64,000 nt of DNA from Chamaelirium japonicum (taxonomy: Eukaryota; Streptophyta; Magnoliopsida; Liliales; Melanthiaceae), in assembly GCA_947650365.1 (NCBI GenBank), contig OX393557.1:47585979-47649978 (forward strand). Direction: 5' to 3'. Shown here in pieces: positions 1 to 11,064 of the stretch. The position numbers and the translations under genes were made by a program. Numbering within the stretch: position 1 is the stretch's first letter; each line of letters starts with the position of its first letter. The notes beneath the pieces are model-generated. The model saw only the letters and a program-made list of their open reading frames with translations, was not told the origin of the DNA and ran no database searches.

Positions 1-70
1 TGTTTCATATGTAAATCAAACTATTATTTATATCATATTATTTCATATAGAAAAATATTACTGCTTTCAG

Positions 71-1784
71 ATAGCATCACGGTCGAGGGTTCGTAGAGGC
101 AGGGGTGGGCTAGCTCGGAGTGCTCCGGCTACCACCCTAGGGTCCGAGGCTGAGCCCTCCGGATCTGCGAGTGTTGTTCCTCTCTCCATACCAGCTCCTG
201 AGGTCGCAGCCTCCGGAGCTTTGAGTAGCACTCAGTACTCGGCTACAGTGTCTACACCCACAAGTAATATTTAGATCTAAAGTTTTATACATGTTGTAAA
301 TACTTGTTCAGTACTGATGTATATTTTATTTGCAGGGTCGAGGATCGCCATACATGTAGGCGACCAGGGCATAACGACGGACTAGCGCTTGTCGAGCTTA
401 TACGAGCCCCTTTCCCTACAGTGGAGCAGCAGGTCCTTTGTGGGCGAGCACGCTTCTGACGCTGCCACGTGGGTCGGTATGATAGTACGGGAGGAAAGGA
501 ATGCCCCTATTATGGGGATAAAGGGGTGGAAGAACATCGATGTATCTTATAAGGAGAGAATGTATCAGATCTTTTTGGTACGTTAGTTTCATTAAAGCAT
601 TTTAGAATAATATCGTACTTCTTTATAATTTGATTTGATAAAATTACTTGTTTCTAAATTTATTTTACAAGAGAAATTTAAATAAGAGAATATGGAAACC
701 GACACCCACCGGGAGGACTTGTGGAAGACGATGAGTGAGTGGTACAGGGATTACAGTCATGAGCTCTGTCAGCTCTACGGTTACTTAGTCGGTGAGCCGG
801 CTGAGGAGTTACAGGCTGCGATCGTGACGAGAGACTCATCATCGCTACACGTTCTACAGTTTTTGGTCGCTCACTGGGTCACCCCTCAGTTTCAGGTATA
901 ATTATTATTTTATTGATTCATACTTGTTTTAATTTTATACTAAAAATTTGTATTGATGTTTGAAAATTTAATCGATTGACACAGGTTGGTTTTGCTAAAG
1001 GTAAGCAGAATAGAAATGCCTCGACGACACCTGCTCCAGTAAAGGGGAGGACCTCCATGCCCCAGCTTGTCCAGTAGTTGGTAAATGATACAAATATTTC
1101 ATTATTTAAAGCTCTATAAATCTTATATTAACTCATCTATTTTTTTTATATGTCAAAAACAGACATAGTCCTTGGGCCACGAGCCTAATCGGATTGACCT
1201 TTTTAAGGCCTCTAGGAGGCGACGTACCGATGGGGCATTTTTGGACGACAGGGTTGCCTCGCAAGTCGTAAGTAATTAAATTAATGTTAATACAGTTGTA
1301 TACGTATGCCATCAAATATCATTGAATATCACTGGTTATTTTCATATAGGAGAGAATGCGACTTATGGTGACCCCGTCGGGTGAGGACGGCTCCTCATCC
1401 AGCTCAGTATCTATCGATTCAACGATGGATACTGTGCTCAGACCTGCCACGCACGGCCACATCCTCTGTACGGGCCTTAGAGTCACGCCCTCCTCCTACT
1501 TTGGACGAGAGGGTATGTGCTCGAGGGCACGGGATACCCAGACCGGGGTTATCACTCAGTTGCAATATGCGCTAGACGTGGAGCGCGAGCAGAGGCAGGC
1601 CCTCGAGCACAGGGTTGAGGCGGAGCGCGATGAGAGGCATGCCCTCGAGCAGAGGGTTGAGGCGGAGCGCAAGGAGAGGCATGCCCTTGAGCGGCGAGTT
1701 GAGGAGGAAAGAGAAGCTCGCAGGGTACTTGAGCGTCGGCTTGATGAGTTCATGTGCCGGTCTAGCGGTGGCTCATGCTCATGA
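71..1784 (+). pseudogene. CACTA transposase-associated (Ptta/En/Spm-type) gene, decayed
   Basis: I infer exons at about 71-263, 336-577, 687-895, 985-1077, 1163-1267 and 1350-1784 from AG acceptors, GT donors and coding frames. The first is Arg/Gly- then Ser/Pro-rich. The second and third hold the conserved core with GWKNIDVSYKERMY and VLQFLVAHWVTPQFQ. The fourth begins VGFAKGKQNRNAS, where family members have a Lys/Asn-rich segment. The last encodes a highly charged coiled coil of repeated (V/L)E-ERxERxALExR units (residues about 75-132), then RRLDEFM and a stop. In-frame stops occur at 383-385, at 1075-1077 and at the start of the fifth exon, so no full protein is likely. The family is found in CACTA elements beside the TNP2 transposase; its exact role is poorly known. 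The upstream part is outside the window. Confidence 0.65.
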
Positions 1785-1875
1785 TCTGGTACTTACTAAT
1801 CTTTATAATATTAATATAAAGTATGCATCTTACCTATATTAATACAAATATGATTGCCATGTTATTTGAGTTTAG

Positions 1876-4800
1876 AACTTGCTCGCAAGTCCGAAATACG
1901 AAAAAAATCCAAGTACGAAATATCGGATGCGATCCGATGACAATCCAATCGAATCCAAACCAATTTCAAATCCGAAACACGCTAACTTATGATTTTCCAA
2001 CGCTTCGACTTTAAATTGGTCAATCGGAGGGTAAATTGTTAAAATATCTAAGTAGGACATGCTCGCAAGTCCAAAATATGAAAAATAATCCAAGTCCAAA
2101 ATATCGGATACGATCCAATGACGATTCGATCGAATCCAAAATAATTTCAAATCCGAAACACGCTAACTTATGATTTTTCAAAGCTTAGACTCTAAATTGG
2201 TCAATCAGAGGATAAATTGTTAAAATATCCAATTAGAGCTTGCTCGCAAGTCCGAAATATGAAAAAATTCCAAGTACGAATTATCGGATGCCGATCCGAT
2301 GATGATCCGATCAAATCCAAACCAATTTCAAATCCGAAACACGCTAACTTATGATTTTCCAACCCTTAGACTCTAAATTGGTCAATCGCAGGGTAAATTA
2401 TTAAAATATCCAATTAGAGCTTGCTCGCAAGTCCGAAATACAAAAAAAATCCAAGTATAAATTATCGGATGCCGATCCAATGACGATCCGATCGAATCCA
2501 AACCAATTTCAAATCCGAAACACGATAACTTATGATTTTTCAACGCTTAGACTCTAAATTGGTCAATCAGATGGTAAATTGTTAAAATATCCAATTAGAG
2601 CTTGCTCACAAGTCCAAAATATAAAAAAATTCTAAGTACGAATTATCGAATGCCGATCCGATACCGATCCTATCGAATCCAAACCAATTTCAAATCCAAA
2701 ACACACTAACTTATGATTTTTCAACGCTTAGACTCTTAATTGATCAATCGGAGGGTAAACTGTTAAAATATCCAATTAGAACTTGCTCGCAAGTCTGAAA
2801 TACAAAAAAAATTCAAGTACGAATTATCGGATGTCGATCTGATGACGATCCGATCGAATCCAAACCAATTTCAAATCCGAAAAACGCTAACTAATGATTT
2901 TTCAACGCTTAGACACTAAATTAGTCAATCGGAGGATAAATTGTTAAAATATCCAATCAGAGCTTGTTTGCAAGTCCGAAATATGAAAACATTTCCAGTA
3001 TGAATTATCGGATGCCGATCCGATGACGATCCGATCGAATCCAAACCAATTCCAAATCCGAAACACGCTAACTTATGATTTTTTAACGCTTAGATTCTTA
3101 ATTGGTCAATCGGAGGGTAAATTATTAAAATATCCAATTAGAACTTGCTTGCAAGTTTGAAATACAAAAAAAATCCAAGTACGAATTATCGGATGCCGAT
3201 CCGATAACGATCCGGTCGAATCCAAACCAATTTCAAATCTGAAACACACTAACTTATGATTTTTCAACGCTTAGACACTAAATTGGTCAATCGGAGAGTA
3301 AATTATTAAAATATCCAATTAGAGCTAGCTCGCAAGTCCGAAATACGAAAAAATTCTAAGTATAAATTATTGGATACCGATCCGAGGATGATCTGATCGA
3401 ATCCAAACCAATTTCAAATACGAAACATGTTAACTTATGATTTTTCAACATTTAGACTCTAAATTGGTCAATCGGAGGGTAAATTGTTAAAATATCCAAT
3501 TAGAGCTTTGTCGCAAGTCTGAAATATAAAAAAATTCCAAATACGAATTATCGGATGCCGATCCGATGACAATCCGATCGAATCCAAACCAATTTCAAAT
3601 CCGAAAACACGCTAACTTATGATTTTTCATCGCTTAGACTCTCAATGGTCAATCGAAGGGTAAATTATAAAAATATCCAATTAGAACTTGCTCGCAAGTC
3701 TGAAATACGAAAAAAATCCAAGTATGAATTATCGGATGCAGATCCGATGACGATCCGATCGAATCCAAATCAATTTCAAATCCGAAACACGCTAACTTAT
3801 GATTTTTCAACGCTTAGACTCTAAATTGGATAATCGGAGGGTAAATTGTTAAAATATCTAATTAGAGCTTGCTCGCAAGTCCAAAATATGAAAAAATTCC
3901 AAGTACGAATTATCGAATGCCGATCCGATAATGATCCGATCGAATCCAAACCAATTTCAAATCCGAAATGAGCTAACTTATGATTTTTCAATGTTTAGAC
4001 TCTAAATTGGTCAATCGGAGAGTAAATTGTTAAAATATCCAATTAGAGCTTGCTCGCAAGTCTGAAATACAAAAAAATTCTAAATATGAATTATCGAATG
4101 CCGATCCGATCGAATCCAAACCAATTTCAAATCCGAAACACGCTAACTTATGATTTTTCAACTCTTAGAATCTCAATTGGTCAATCGAAGGGTAAATTAT
4201 TAAAATATCAAATTAGAACTTGCTCGCAAGTCCGAAATACAAAAAAATTTCAAGTATGAATTATCGGATGTCGGTCCGATGACGATCTGATCAAATCCAA
4301 ACCAATTTCAAATCCGAAACACGCTAACTTATGATTTTTCAACACTTAAACTCTCAATTGGTCAATCGGAGGGTAAATTGTTAAAATATCCAATTAGAGC
4401 TTGCTCGCAAGTCTGAAATACAAAAAAAAATTTAAGTACGAATTATCGGATATCGATCCAATGATGGTCCGATCGAATCTAAACCAATTTCAAATCTGAA
4501 ACACGCTAACTTATTATTTTTCAATGCTTAGACTCTCAATTGGTCAATCGGAGGGTAAATTGTTAAAATATCCAATAAGAGCCTTCTCATAAGTCTGAAA
4601 TACGAAAAAATTCTAAGTACGAGTTATCGGATGTCAATCCGATGACAATCCGATCGAATCAAAATCAATTTCAAATCCAAAACACACAAACTTATGATTT
4701 TTCAACGCTTAGACTCTAAATTTGTCAATCGAAGGGTAAATTGTTAAAATATCCAATTAAAGCTTACTCGCAAGTTCGAAATACGAAAAAATTTCAAGTA

Positions 4801-6315
4801 CAAATTATCGGATATCGATCCGATGACGATCTGATCAAATCCAAACCAATTTCAAATCTGAAACACGCTAACTTATGATTTTTCAACGCTTAGACTCTCA
4901 ATTGGTCAATCGGATGTGAAATTATTAAAATATTTAATTAGAACTTACTCGCAAGTTCGAAATACAAAAAAATTCCAAGTACGAATTATCGGATGCCGGT
5001 CCGATGACGATCCGATCGAATCCAAACCAATCCGAAACACGCTAACTTATGATTTTTCAATGCTTAGACTCTCAATTGGACAATCGGAGGGTAAATTGTT
5101 AAAATATCCAATTAGAGCTTGCTCACAAGTCCAAAATATGAAAAAAATCCAAGTACGAATTATCGGATGCCGATCCGATGACGATCCGATCGAATCCAAA
5201 CTAATTTTAAATCCGAAACACGCTAACTTATAATTTTTCAACGCTTAGACTCTCAATTGGTCAATCGGAGGGTAAATTGTTAAAATATCCAATTAGAGCT
5301 TGCTCGCAAGTTTGAAATACGAAAAAATTCCAAATACGAATTATCGGATACCGATCTGGTGATAATACGATCGAATCCAAACCAATTTCAAATCCGAAAC
5401 ACACTAACTTATGATTTTTCAATGTTTAGACTCTAAATTGGTCAATTGGAGGGTAAATTGTTAAAATCTCCAATTAGAGCTTGCTCGCAAGTCTGAAATG
5501 CAAAAAAATTATAAGTACGAATTATCGGATGCCGATCCGATCGAATCCAAACCAATTTCAAATCTGAAACACGCTACCTTATGATTTTTCAACGCTTAGA
5601 CTCTAAATTGGTCAATCGGAGGTTAAATTATTAAAATATCTAATTAGAGCTTACTCACAAGTCTGAAATATAAAAAAATTCTAAGTATGAATTATCGGAT
5701 GCCGATCCGATCGAATCCAAACCAATTTCAAATCCAAAACAGGCTAACTTATGATTTTTCAATGCTTAGACTCTCAATTGGTCAATTGGAGGGTAAATTA
5801 TTAAAATATTCAATTAGAACTTGCTCGCAAGTCCGAAATACGAAAAAAAATCCAAGTACGAATTATCGGATTATGATCCGATGATGATCCGATCAAATCC
5901 AAACCAATTTCAAATCCAAAACACGCTAACTTATGATTTTTCAACGCTTAAACTCTAAATTGGTAAATCGGAGGGTAAATTGTTAAAATATCCAGTTAGA
6001 GCTTGCTCGCAAGTCCGAAATATGAAAAAATTCCAAGTACGAATTATCGGATGCCGATCTGATGCCGATCCAATCGAATCCATACTAATTTCAAATCCGA
6101 AACACGCTAACTTATGATTTTTCAACACTTAGACTCTCAATTGGTCAATCGGAGGGTAAATTATTAAAATATCCAATTAGAACTTGCTCGCAAGTCCGAA
6201 ATATGAAAAAATTCCAAGTACGAATTATCGGATGCCGATCCGATGATGATCTGATCAAATCCAAACCAATTTCAAATCTGAAATACACTAACTTATGATT
6301 TTTCAAAACTTAGAC
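1876..6315 (+). repeat. Tandem satellite, 181-bp unit, about 24 copies
   Basis: The motif GCTTGCTCGCAAG recurs at 2238, 2419, 2600 and 2781 and so on, exactly 181 bp apart, up to about 6310. Each unit runs through a CGAAATAC-AAAAA block, a GATCCGATGACGATCCGATCGAATCC block, AACACGCTAACTTATGATTTTTC, and GGTCAATCGGAGGGTAAATTGTTAAAATATCC. Units diverge by roughly 5-12% point changes. A few, near 4080-4110, 5525-5545 and 5695-5715, lack a 12-13 bp GATGAC piece of the GATCCGAT block. The array sits between the last recognisable coding exon (ends 1784) and an AG acceptor at 6370-6371, so it lies inside the CACTA element, either in an intron or downstream of the gene. Short open frames across it are by-products of the repeat. 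Confidence 0.95.
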
Positions 6316-6371
6316 TCTCAATAATATTATAGATATAAACTATTTTTTTAACAAATATATGTTAATTGCAG

Positions 6372-6436
6372 GATGTGCAGCGTCAGGGGATAAGAGCACC
6401 AGCGTTGGTGCCCGGCGGCATGAGGTGGTTAAGCTA
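6372..6436 (+). other. Possible small terminal exon of the CACTA gene
   Basis: After the satellite, TTAATTGCAG (ending 6371) makes a good splice acceptor. The following 65 bp are GC-rich, unlike the surroundings, and reach a TAG stop (ATGAGGTGGTTAAGCTAG). This could be the last exon joined over the satellite, but the preceding exon already ends in its own stop at 1784. An AT-rich stretch with repeated TGTGGTAATATTTGATAAAT (about 6530-6640) follows. Confidence 0.3.
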
Positions 6437-6719
6437 GGGCACGCAGCTTCCCTCAGTTTTGGATTGTGTAAAAATAATTTTGTAATAAATATGTGGTCAT
6501 TTTTTGGTATTGTCTATAATTGTCTGGAATTGTGGTAATTTGCGGTAATATTTGATAAATTATGATAATATTTGATAAATTGCGGTAATATTTGATAAAT
6601 TGTGGTAATATTTTATCTAGTCAATTATGGTAATATTTGAATATATTGTTGTACTGTTGTAAATCACAGGAATTAAATAATAATATTTTAGTATTTTTTT
6701 AAAAAAAAATATGTTTTTT

Positions 6720-7135
6720 TACTGACGAACTTTATAAATTCCATCGGTACTAATCTATTTTATTTTTTTAAATTATTTATATATTGCCGACAAAAATTAC
6801 TGATCCGTCAGTAATATACAATGTTTTACCGACGGTAATACTTGTATCCGTCGGTAACAAGGATATATATTACCGACGGAAGGTAATAGTCTATCGGTAA
6901 TAATCTATTATATTTTTATTTAATTATTCATATATTACCGATGGACACAAAATATCCGTCGGTATTAATCATTAATACCGACGGATATTTTGTGTCCATC
7001 GCCGATCTTTCCTGACGCCTTTTTCCCCGAAAAACTAGTGACGAAAATTGGTTCCGTCGCAAAAATTTATTACCAACGAAAAAGTGATTTTATCGACGGA
7101 TATATTCCGTCGATAAAAAACATTTTTTTTGTAAT
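6720..7135 (+). repeat. CACTA subterminal repeats and perfect palindrome
   Basis: At least eight copies of a TTACCGACGG or CCGTCGGTAA-like motif occur here in both orientations. Bases 6939-7001 form a perfect inverted repeat: two 29-bp arms (beginning CGATGGACACAAAATATCC) around the 5-bp spacer ATCAT. Subterminal motifs of this kind are the binding sites of the element-encoded DNA-binding protein in studied CACTA elements. That role here is inferred. Confidence 0.75.
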
Positions 7136-8782
7136 AAATATTGCATCACAGACTCTGCCACAGATAGTAGATGGTATATCTTAAGAAGTTCTTAGTGAAC
7201 TTATATACGTACCAAAAGCTCAGTTATCTGTTGTGACAACAAAAGAGCGATAAACAAGGTCCAACAAACATAGATGTCACAGTAAGTGGAAACTCATCAA
7301 GTACAAACTCTACTTGATTCGATAGTTTTAGAAGAAAAGGAAAATAGTGATAACTAAGGTAGCATCTATAGATAATATTACTAATTCCTTAAGAAAATTT
7401 CTGTAAAGGCTTTGGGGCAGCATATAGAAGTTATAGAACTCAACACCGTTTTTCCTCGTTTGACATAGTGGGAGATTATTGGAATTAATAAGATCTACAG
7501 CTCGTAAAAATCTATAGTTTAGCTGTATATTATTGATAGCTTAGACATCTTGGTATATACTTTAGTACGTGTTCTGATTACAGAACAGTGAGCCATAGCT
7601 ACATGGTAATCTACTTAAGTGAGAGACTAATATGGTTGAGCCATAGCTACATGGTAATCATGGTCATTATCAGACGCAGTGATTATGGTTGAACGAAACT
7701 AATATGGTGCACAGATCGATGAGCAGATATCGATGCACTAAGACATGTTTTTGCTTAGGATAAAATGGTTCTAAACCCTGAGGAACCATGACTGATGGCT
7801 TAACCAGTTGTGTGGTACTTTGGCACAACAATGTGTAAGGGTCCAATTATATGACTCAAAAACACGATGCGCTGGATTACCTGGCTGGCGTCGCATTAGC
7901 GTGCCACACCTACAAGCCATCCATACCCCTAATAAGAGGTGTGTTCTTGATCTGATATACGTCGTATTAAACTCAAACCTGTTGGTCATCAGTTGAACTG
8001 TTAACCAAATTCGATTACTAGACAGGATAATTGGAGGTACGATGTAGACAATCAATATGGAAAGAACCGAGTCATATGACCACTCGAGTCAAACGGTGTT
8101 CTCCACCACTCAAGTCAAGTCATGGCACTAAGTGGAGGGAAGTGGATTTACCACTACTAAGCAGAGAGCAGGGGTATGCAAGAGAACATAATAAGTCCAG
8201 GGGAATTGGAGTGCAGCATCCGTCATACTCTGGATGGCTATACGTGTTAACTCGGACTTAGAGAGTTGATGGTACACTCGTGTAGTATGTTGATCGAGTC
8301 CAAATTGAAAGCTATGAACTCTGGTCTCTGAAGGTTCCACCTTATCCATATTATGTACGGTTCTTGAACCATCTCATTTTCATATGATGCAATTAGAGAA
8401 AGTTATAAGTCCAACCCTAATACATTCAGTATGTGAATCGCACTAGAGCACGGTAGATGCATAGGCGCGAGTGTGTACTAGGTGGTATCGCCAAAGTGGT
8501 GCAGAGATACACGCAGTCAATTCCTTATCATTAGTGGGTTTCACTACATGGGTGCGATGCACCGATGTATGTTGCAAGTTGACTAGTTGACTTTACTAAG
8601 GGCAACCTATATGTTTTCTAAGGGCACCCTGGTAATAATGAAATAACTAGTGGAGTCCCACGTGAATGCACCATTATGCGAGACCTCAAATGAAAGGGGC
8701 AACCAACTAGTGTTAATTGTTATGCCCAGCCTTCTCGAGCTCATCGTCGATGAGAACTCTGAAACCCTAGGCTAAGCAATTT
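7136..8782. other. Non-coding retrotransposon-like debris, no gene recognised
   Basis: I see no conserved coding frame. A near-duplicate, GAGCCATAGCTACATGGTAATC, occurs at about 7591 and 7634. The base composition is balanced and stops are dense. Together with the primer-binding-site-like sequence just to the right, this is probably the non-coding internal region of a minus-strand LTR element lacking genes (LARD- or TRIM-like), but no matching LTR pair was found. Confidence 0.35.
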
Positions 8783-8795
8783 GGCTTTGATACCA
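8783..8795 (-). other. LTR-retrotransposon primer-binding site (tRNA-iMet type)
   Basis: Read on the minus strand this is TGGTATCAAAGCC, one base different from the usual plant Copia primer-binding site TGGTATCAGAGCC, which is complementary to the 3' end of initiator tRNA-Met. An LTR should lie immediately to the right (from about 8798). It contains the CT-rich stretch TAAGTCTCTCTCTGG on the minus strand. The LTR outer edge and a partner LTR were not identified, so this is a remnant. Confidence 0.55.
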
Positions 8796-9060
8796 TATTA
8801 CGCACGTGCGCGCACACCAGAGAGAGACTTAGGTTTGGATTAGAGAGAAACATCTCTCTTATATTTTTATCATATCTATATAACAAGGGACGGCGATTTT
8901 GTGCTGACTAGACAAAAAGGAACCAAATGCTGACTAGACAAACTGAACATGTGATCATAGCCATTACCTCTCTTCTTCCCCCGATCTCTCTCTCTCTCTC
9001 CCCGGATCTCTCTCTCCTCGATTTTCTCTCTTTCTCCCCGGCTCTCTTTTTCTTCCCCGA

Positions 9061-9063
<3 letters not shown>

Positions 9064-9114
<51 letters not shown>
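9064..9114. repeat. (CT)n microsatellite
   Basis: About 50 bp of uninterrupted CT follows a 100-bp pyrimidine-rich stretch. Arg/Glu and Leu/Ser frames across it are artefacts of the dinucleotide repeat. Confidence 0.95.
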
Positions 9115-9115
<1 letters not shown>

Positions 9116-9330
9116 ATGCATGCAAAATCCTATTAGAAGCCGATGATAAATGTCCATTTAATGCCATTTAATGAGAGAAAAAGAGATAAAGAGAGAGAGG
9201 TATGAAGCCATGGATTTCAAGCACATACATACCCCTTCAAGCCCACTCCATCCGTGCCCTTTATATATACACAGCCGGTGCATGCAGAATCCTATTAGAA
9301 ACCAATGATAAATGGCCATTTAATGCCATT

Positions 9331-9374
<44 letters not shown>

Positions 9375-9700
9375 CATGAAGCCATGGATTTCAAGATTTC
9401 AAGCACATACATACCCCTTCAAGCCTATTCCATCCGTGCCCTTCATAAATACACAGCCGGTGTATGCAGAATCCTATTAGAAACCGATGATAAATGGCCA
9501 TTTAATACCATTTACTGAGAGAGAGAGAGAGAGAGAGGCATGAAACCATGGATTTCAAGCACATACATACCCCCGCGCAGAGAGAGAGAGGCATGAAGCC
9601 ATGGATTTCAAATAGAGAGAGAGAGAGGTATGAAGCCATGGATTTCAAGCCCAGTCCATCCGTGCCCTTCATATATACACAGACGAGCACTCTATAGAGG
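9115..9700 (+). repeat. Tandem repeat of about 160-180 bp, three to four copies
   Basis: The unit contains GCAGAATCCTATTAGAAACC, GATAAATGGCCATTTAATGCC, a GA or GT microsatellite, ATGAAGCCATGGATTTCAAG and CCATCCGTGCCCTTCATA. The GATAAATG block recurs near 9144, 9305 and 9487. Partial units follow at about 9590 and 9632. The microsatellite inside each unit differs in length and type, so simple-repeat slippage happened after the unit was duplicated. Confidence 0.85.
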
Positions 9701-10200
9701 TTGAACTTTTTTACTGTAAATAGCATGGTGTGAGGTGGAATCCTTCATTTCAATTATAATATTTAAAACAATGTTATAAATGGGTCTAATATATCCATTG
9801 TGAGTGATATGAAATCTCAAAGGCATTTTTGCTACTGGGGGGAATTCGCTGGATCAATGAGTATGTTCAATTATCACCTCAGCGTAGGGTGCATGGTCCC
9901 AATTTTCCCTTTCTCTCCTAGCCTCGAAATCCCGTCTCATTGTTCCTTTGGTTAGGGTTTTGTTGAACGCTCGCTCGACCTCCTTAGACGCTGTCGATGG
10001 CTCCGGGAAGGCCGGGCCTTGGGTTCGTTCCTCCTCAAGGGTGGAATCTTGCATGCCCCCCAGCCTTCTTCCCTCTGTGCATATGGGGTTTCTGGCAGCT
10101 GGTGATATTGTGTTCGAAGAGCCTGGGTCGCAGGTTTTTTCCCTCTGCTCGGCTGAAGCTCCTAGCTCGGTGTCAAGGGTTGTCGGCCGTCTGGTACGGG
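9701..10200. other. No gene recognised; probable Helitron interior
   Basis: The stretch is unremarkable apart from GC-rich open frames from 9948 onward that match no family I know. It leads directly into the Helitron-like 3' region and may be its interior. The 5' end (expected TC) could not be located. Confidence 0.3.
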
Positions 10201-10234
10201 TAATTAGCTTAGGTCATAAGCCCTTCGTTAGCTT

Positions 10235-10871
10235 AGAATGTCCCAACATTGACTGCTGTTGGTGGTATCGAGGTTGTCAATCCGTCGGGGCGGGGTCGGT
10301 GTTACCGCCGATAGTGTTTTGTTGCTGAAGGCGGTCATGTGTGTTGTCACCGAATACAACGGTGTGGGTGGGGGTGGTGATGTCGGGGGTGTCTTGCCAT
10401 CGAAAGCGGCCCGCTGTATTGCCGACAGGTGTGCTGCTGCCGAAGGCAGTCCGCTGCAGTGCCGACTAGACAATCACTGCTAGACCCAGCACACGAGGAG
10501 TTTCAACAGTTGACAGTGGAGGCACTAAGATTGGTGCCCTGTCGAATGTGGCCGTCGCCGAACGAATTTTGACGTTCGTGTCGAATGTGGACCCCCTGCT
10601 GAAAGTGTTTTCGCCGCCAAAGGTGGTTGTTCGAGTACGTGCAAATGTTTTAGACTTATTGTTTTGAGTCTCAATGTTATACAGATGATGCGCAGATGAG
10701 GCTCGAAACAATAATGTTACCGAAAGTGTTTTATTACCGAAGGCGCCAGGTGTGTTTCCACCGAAGACAACAATGGGGAGTGGGAGTGGGGATGGGGGAG
10801 GTGATGCCCAAGGGGTGTGTTGCCGCCGTAGGCGGTCCGCTGCAGTGCCGACAGACACGGGCATGCACTAG
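10235..10871 (+). mobile_element. Helitron 3' region and terminus
   Basis: The segment ends GCATGCACTAG followed by T, the expected 3' end (CTAG, inserted before T), at 10868-10871. It is homologous in reverse orientation to 57430-57740: both contain AATGTCCCAA-ATTG, TGGTATC, GTGTTTTGTTGC and GCCGCCGTAG-like blocks and end GGGCATGCACTAG. The terminal hairpin, GTGCCGAAGGCAC in the relative, has decayed here to GTGCCGACAGACAC. The inside is made of repeated GAAGGCGGT/GTGTTGCCGCC segments. Helitrons move by rolling-circle replication and leave no target duplication. The 5' end is undetermined. Confidence 0.6.
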
Positions 10872-11064
10872 TATATTACATAACACTACCTCTCCATATT
10901 TAAGGATAAAATACATGATTACATTACCACATCCCATCTTATATTACGAGGGAACACACACCGTTACAATACCATAGACTATGGACTAAACGATTACTAC
11001 ATCTAACACATGCAGATGTTCTGGTTGCATTCCATTTGGGGTTTGAAATCGGAAGCATGACATT

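Larger units (their letters stand above)
1..7135 (+). mobile_element. CACTA (En/Spm) transposon, 3' portion
   Basis: The left end lies outside the window. Support comes from three parts in order: a degenerate multi-exon gene resembling the plant Ptta/En/Spm transposase-associated family (71-1784), a long satellite (1876-6315), and a subterminal region (6720-7120) packed with TTACCGACGG/CCGTCGGTAA repeats in both orientations. The right end reads TTTTTTTTGTAAT near 7123-7135, close to the reverse complement of the canonical CACTACAAAAAA terminus but with the final GTG decayed. CACTA elements typically have short terminal repeats and arrays of subterminal motifs, as seen here. The element is inactive on present evidence because its gene carries stops. 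No 3-bp target duplication can be tested without the left end. Confidence 0.7.

Noticed and set aside
1876..6315. CRISPR-like regular spacing
   Set aside because: Units are contiguous and similar over their full 181 bp with no unique spacers, and the DNA is plant nuclear; it is a satellite.
7480..7560. Possible LTR start after GTGGGAGATTATTGG (polypurine-tract-like)
   Set aside because: Orientation conflicts with the minus-strand primer-binding site at 8783 and no LTR partner was found.
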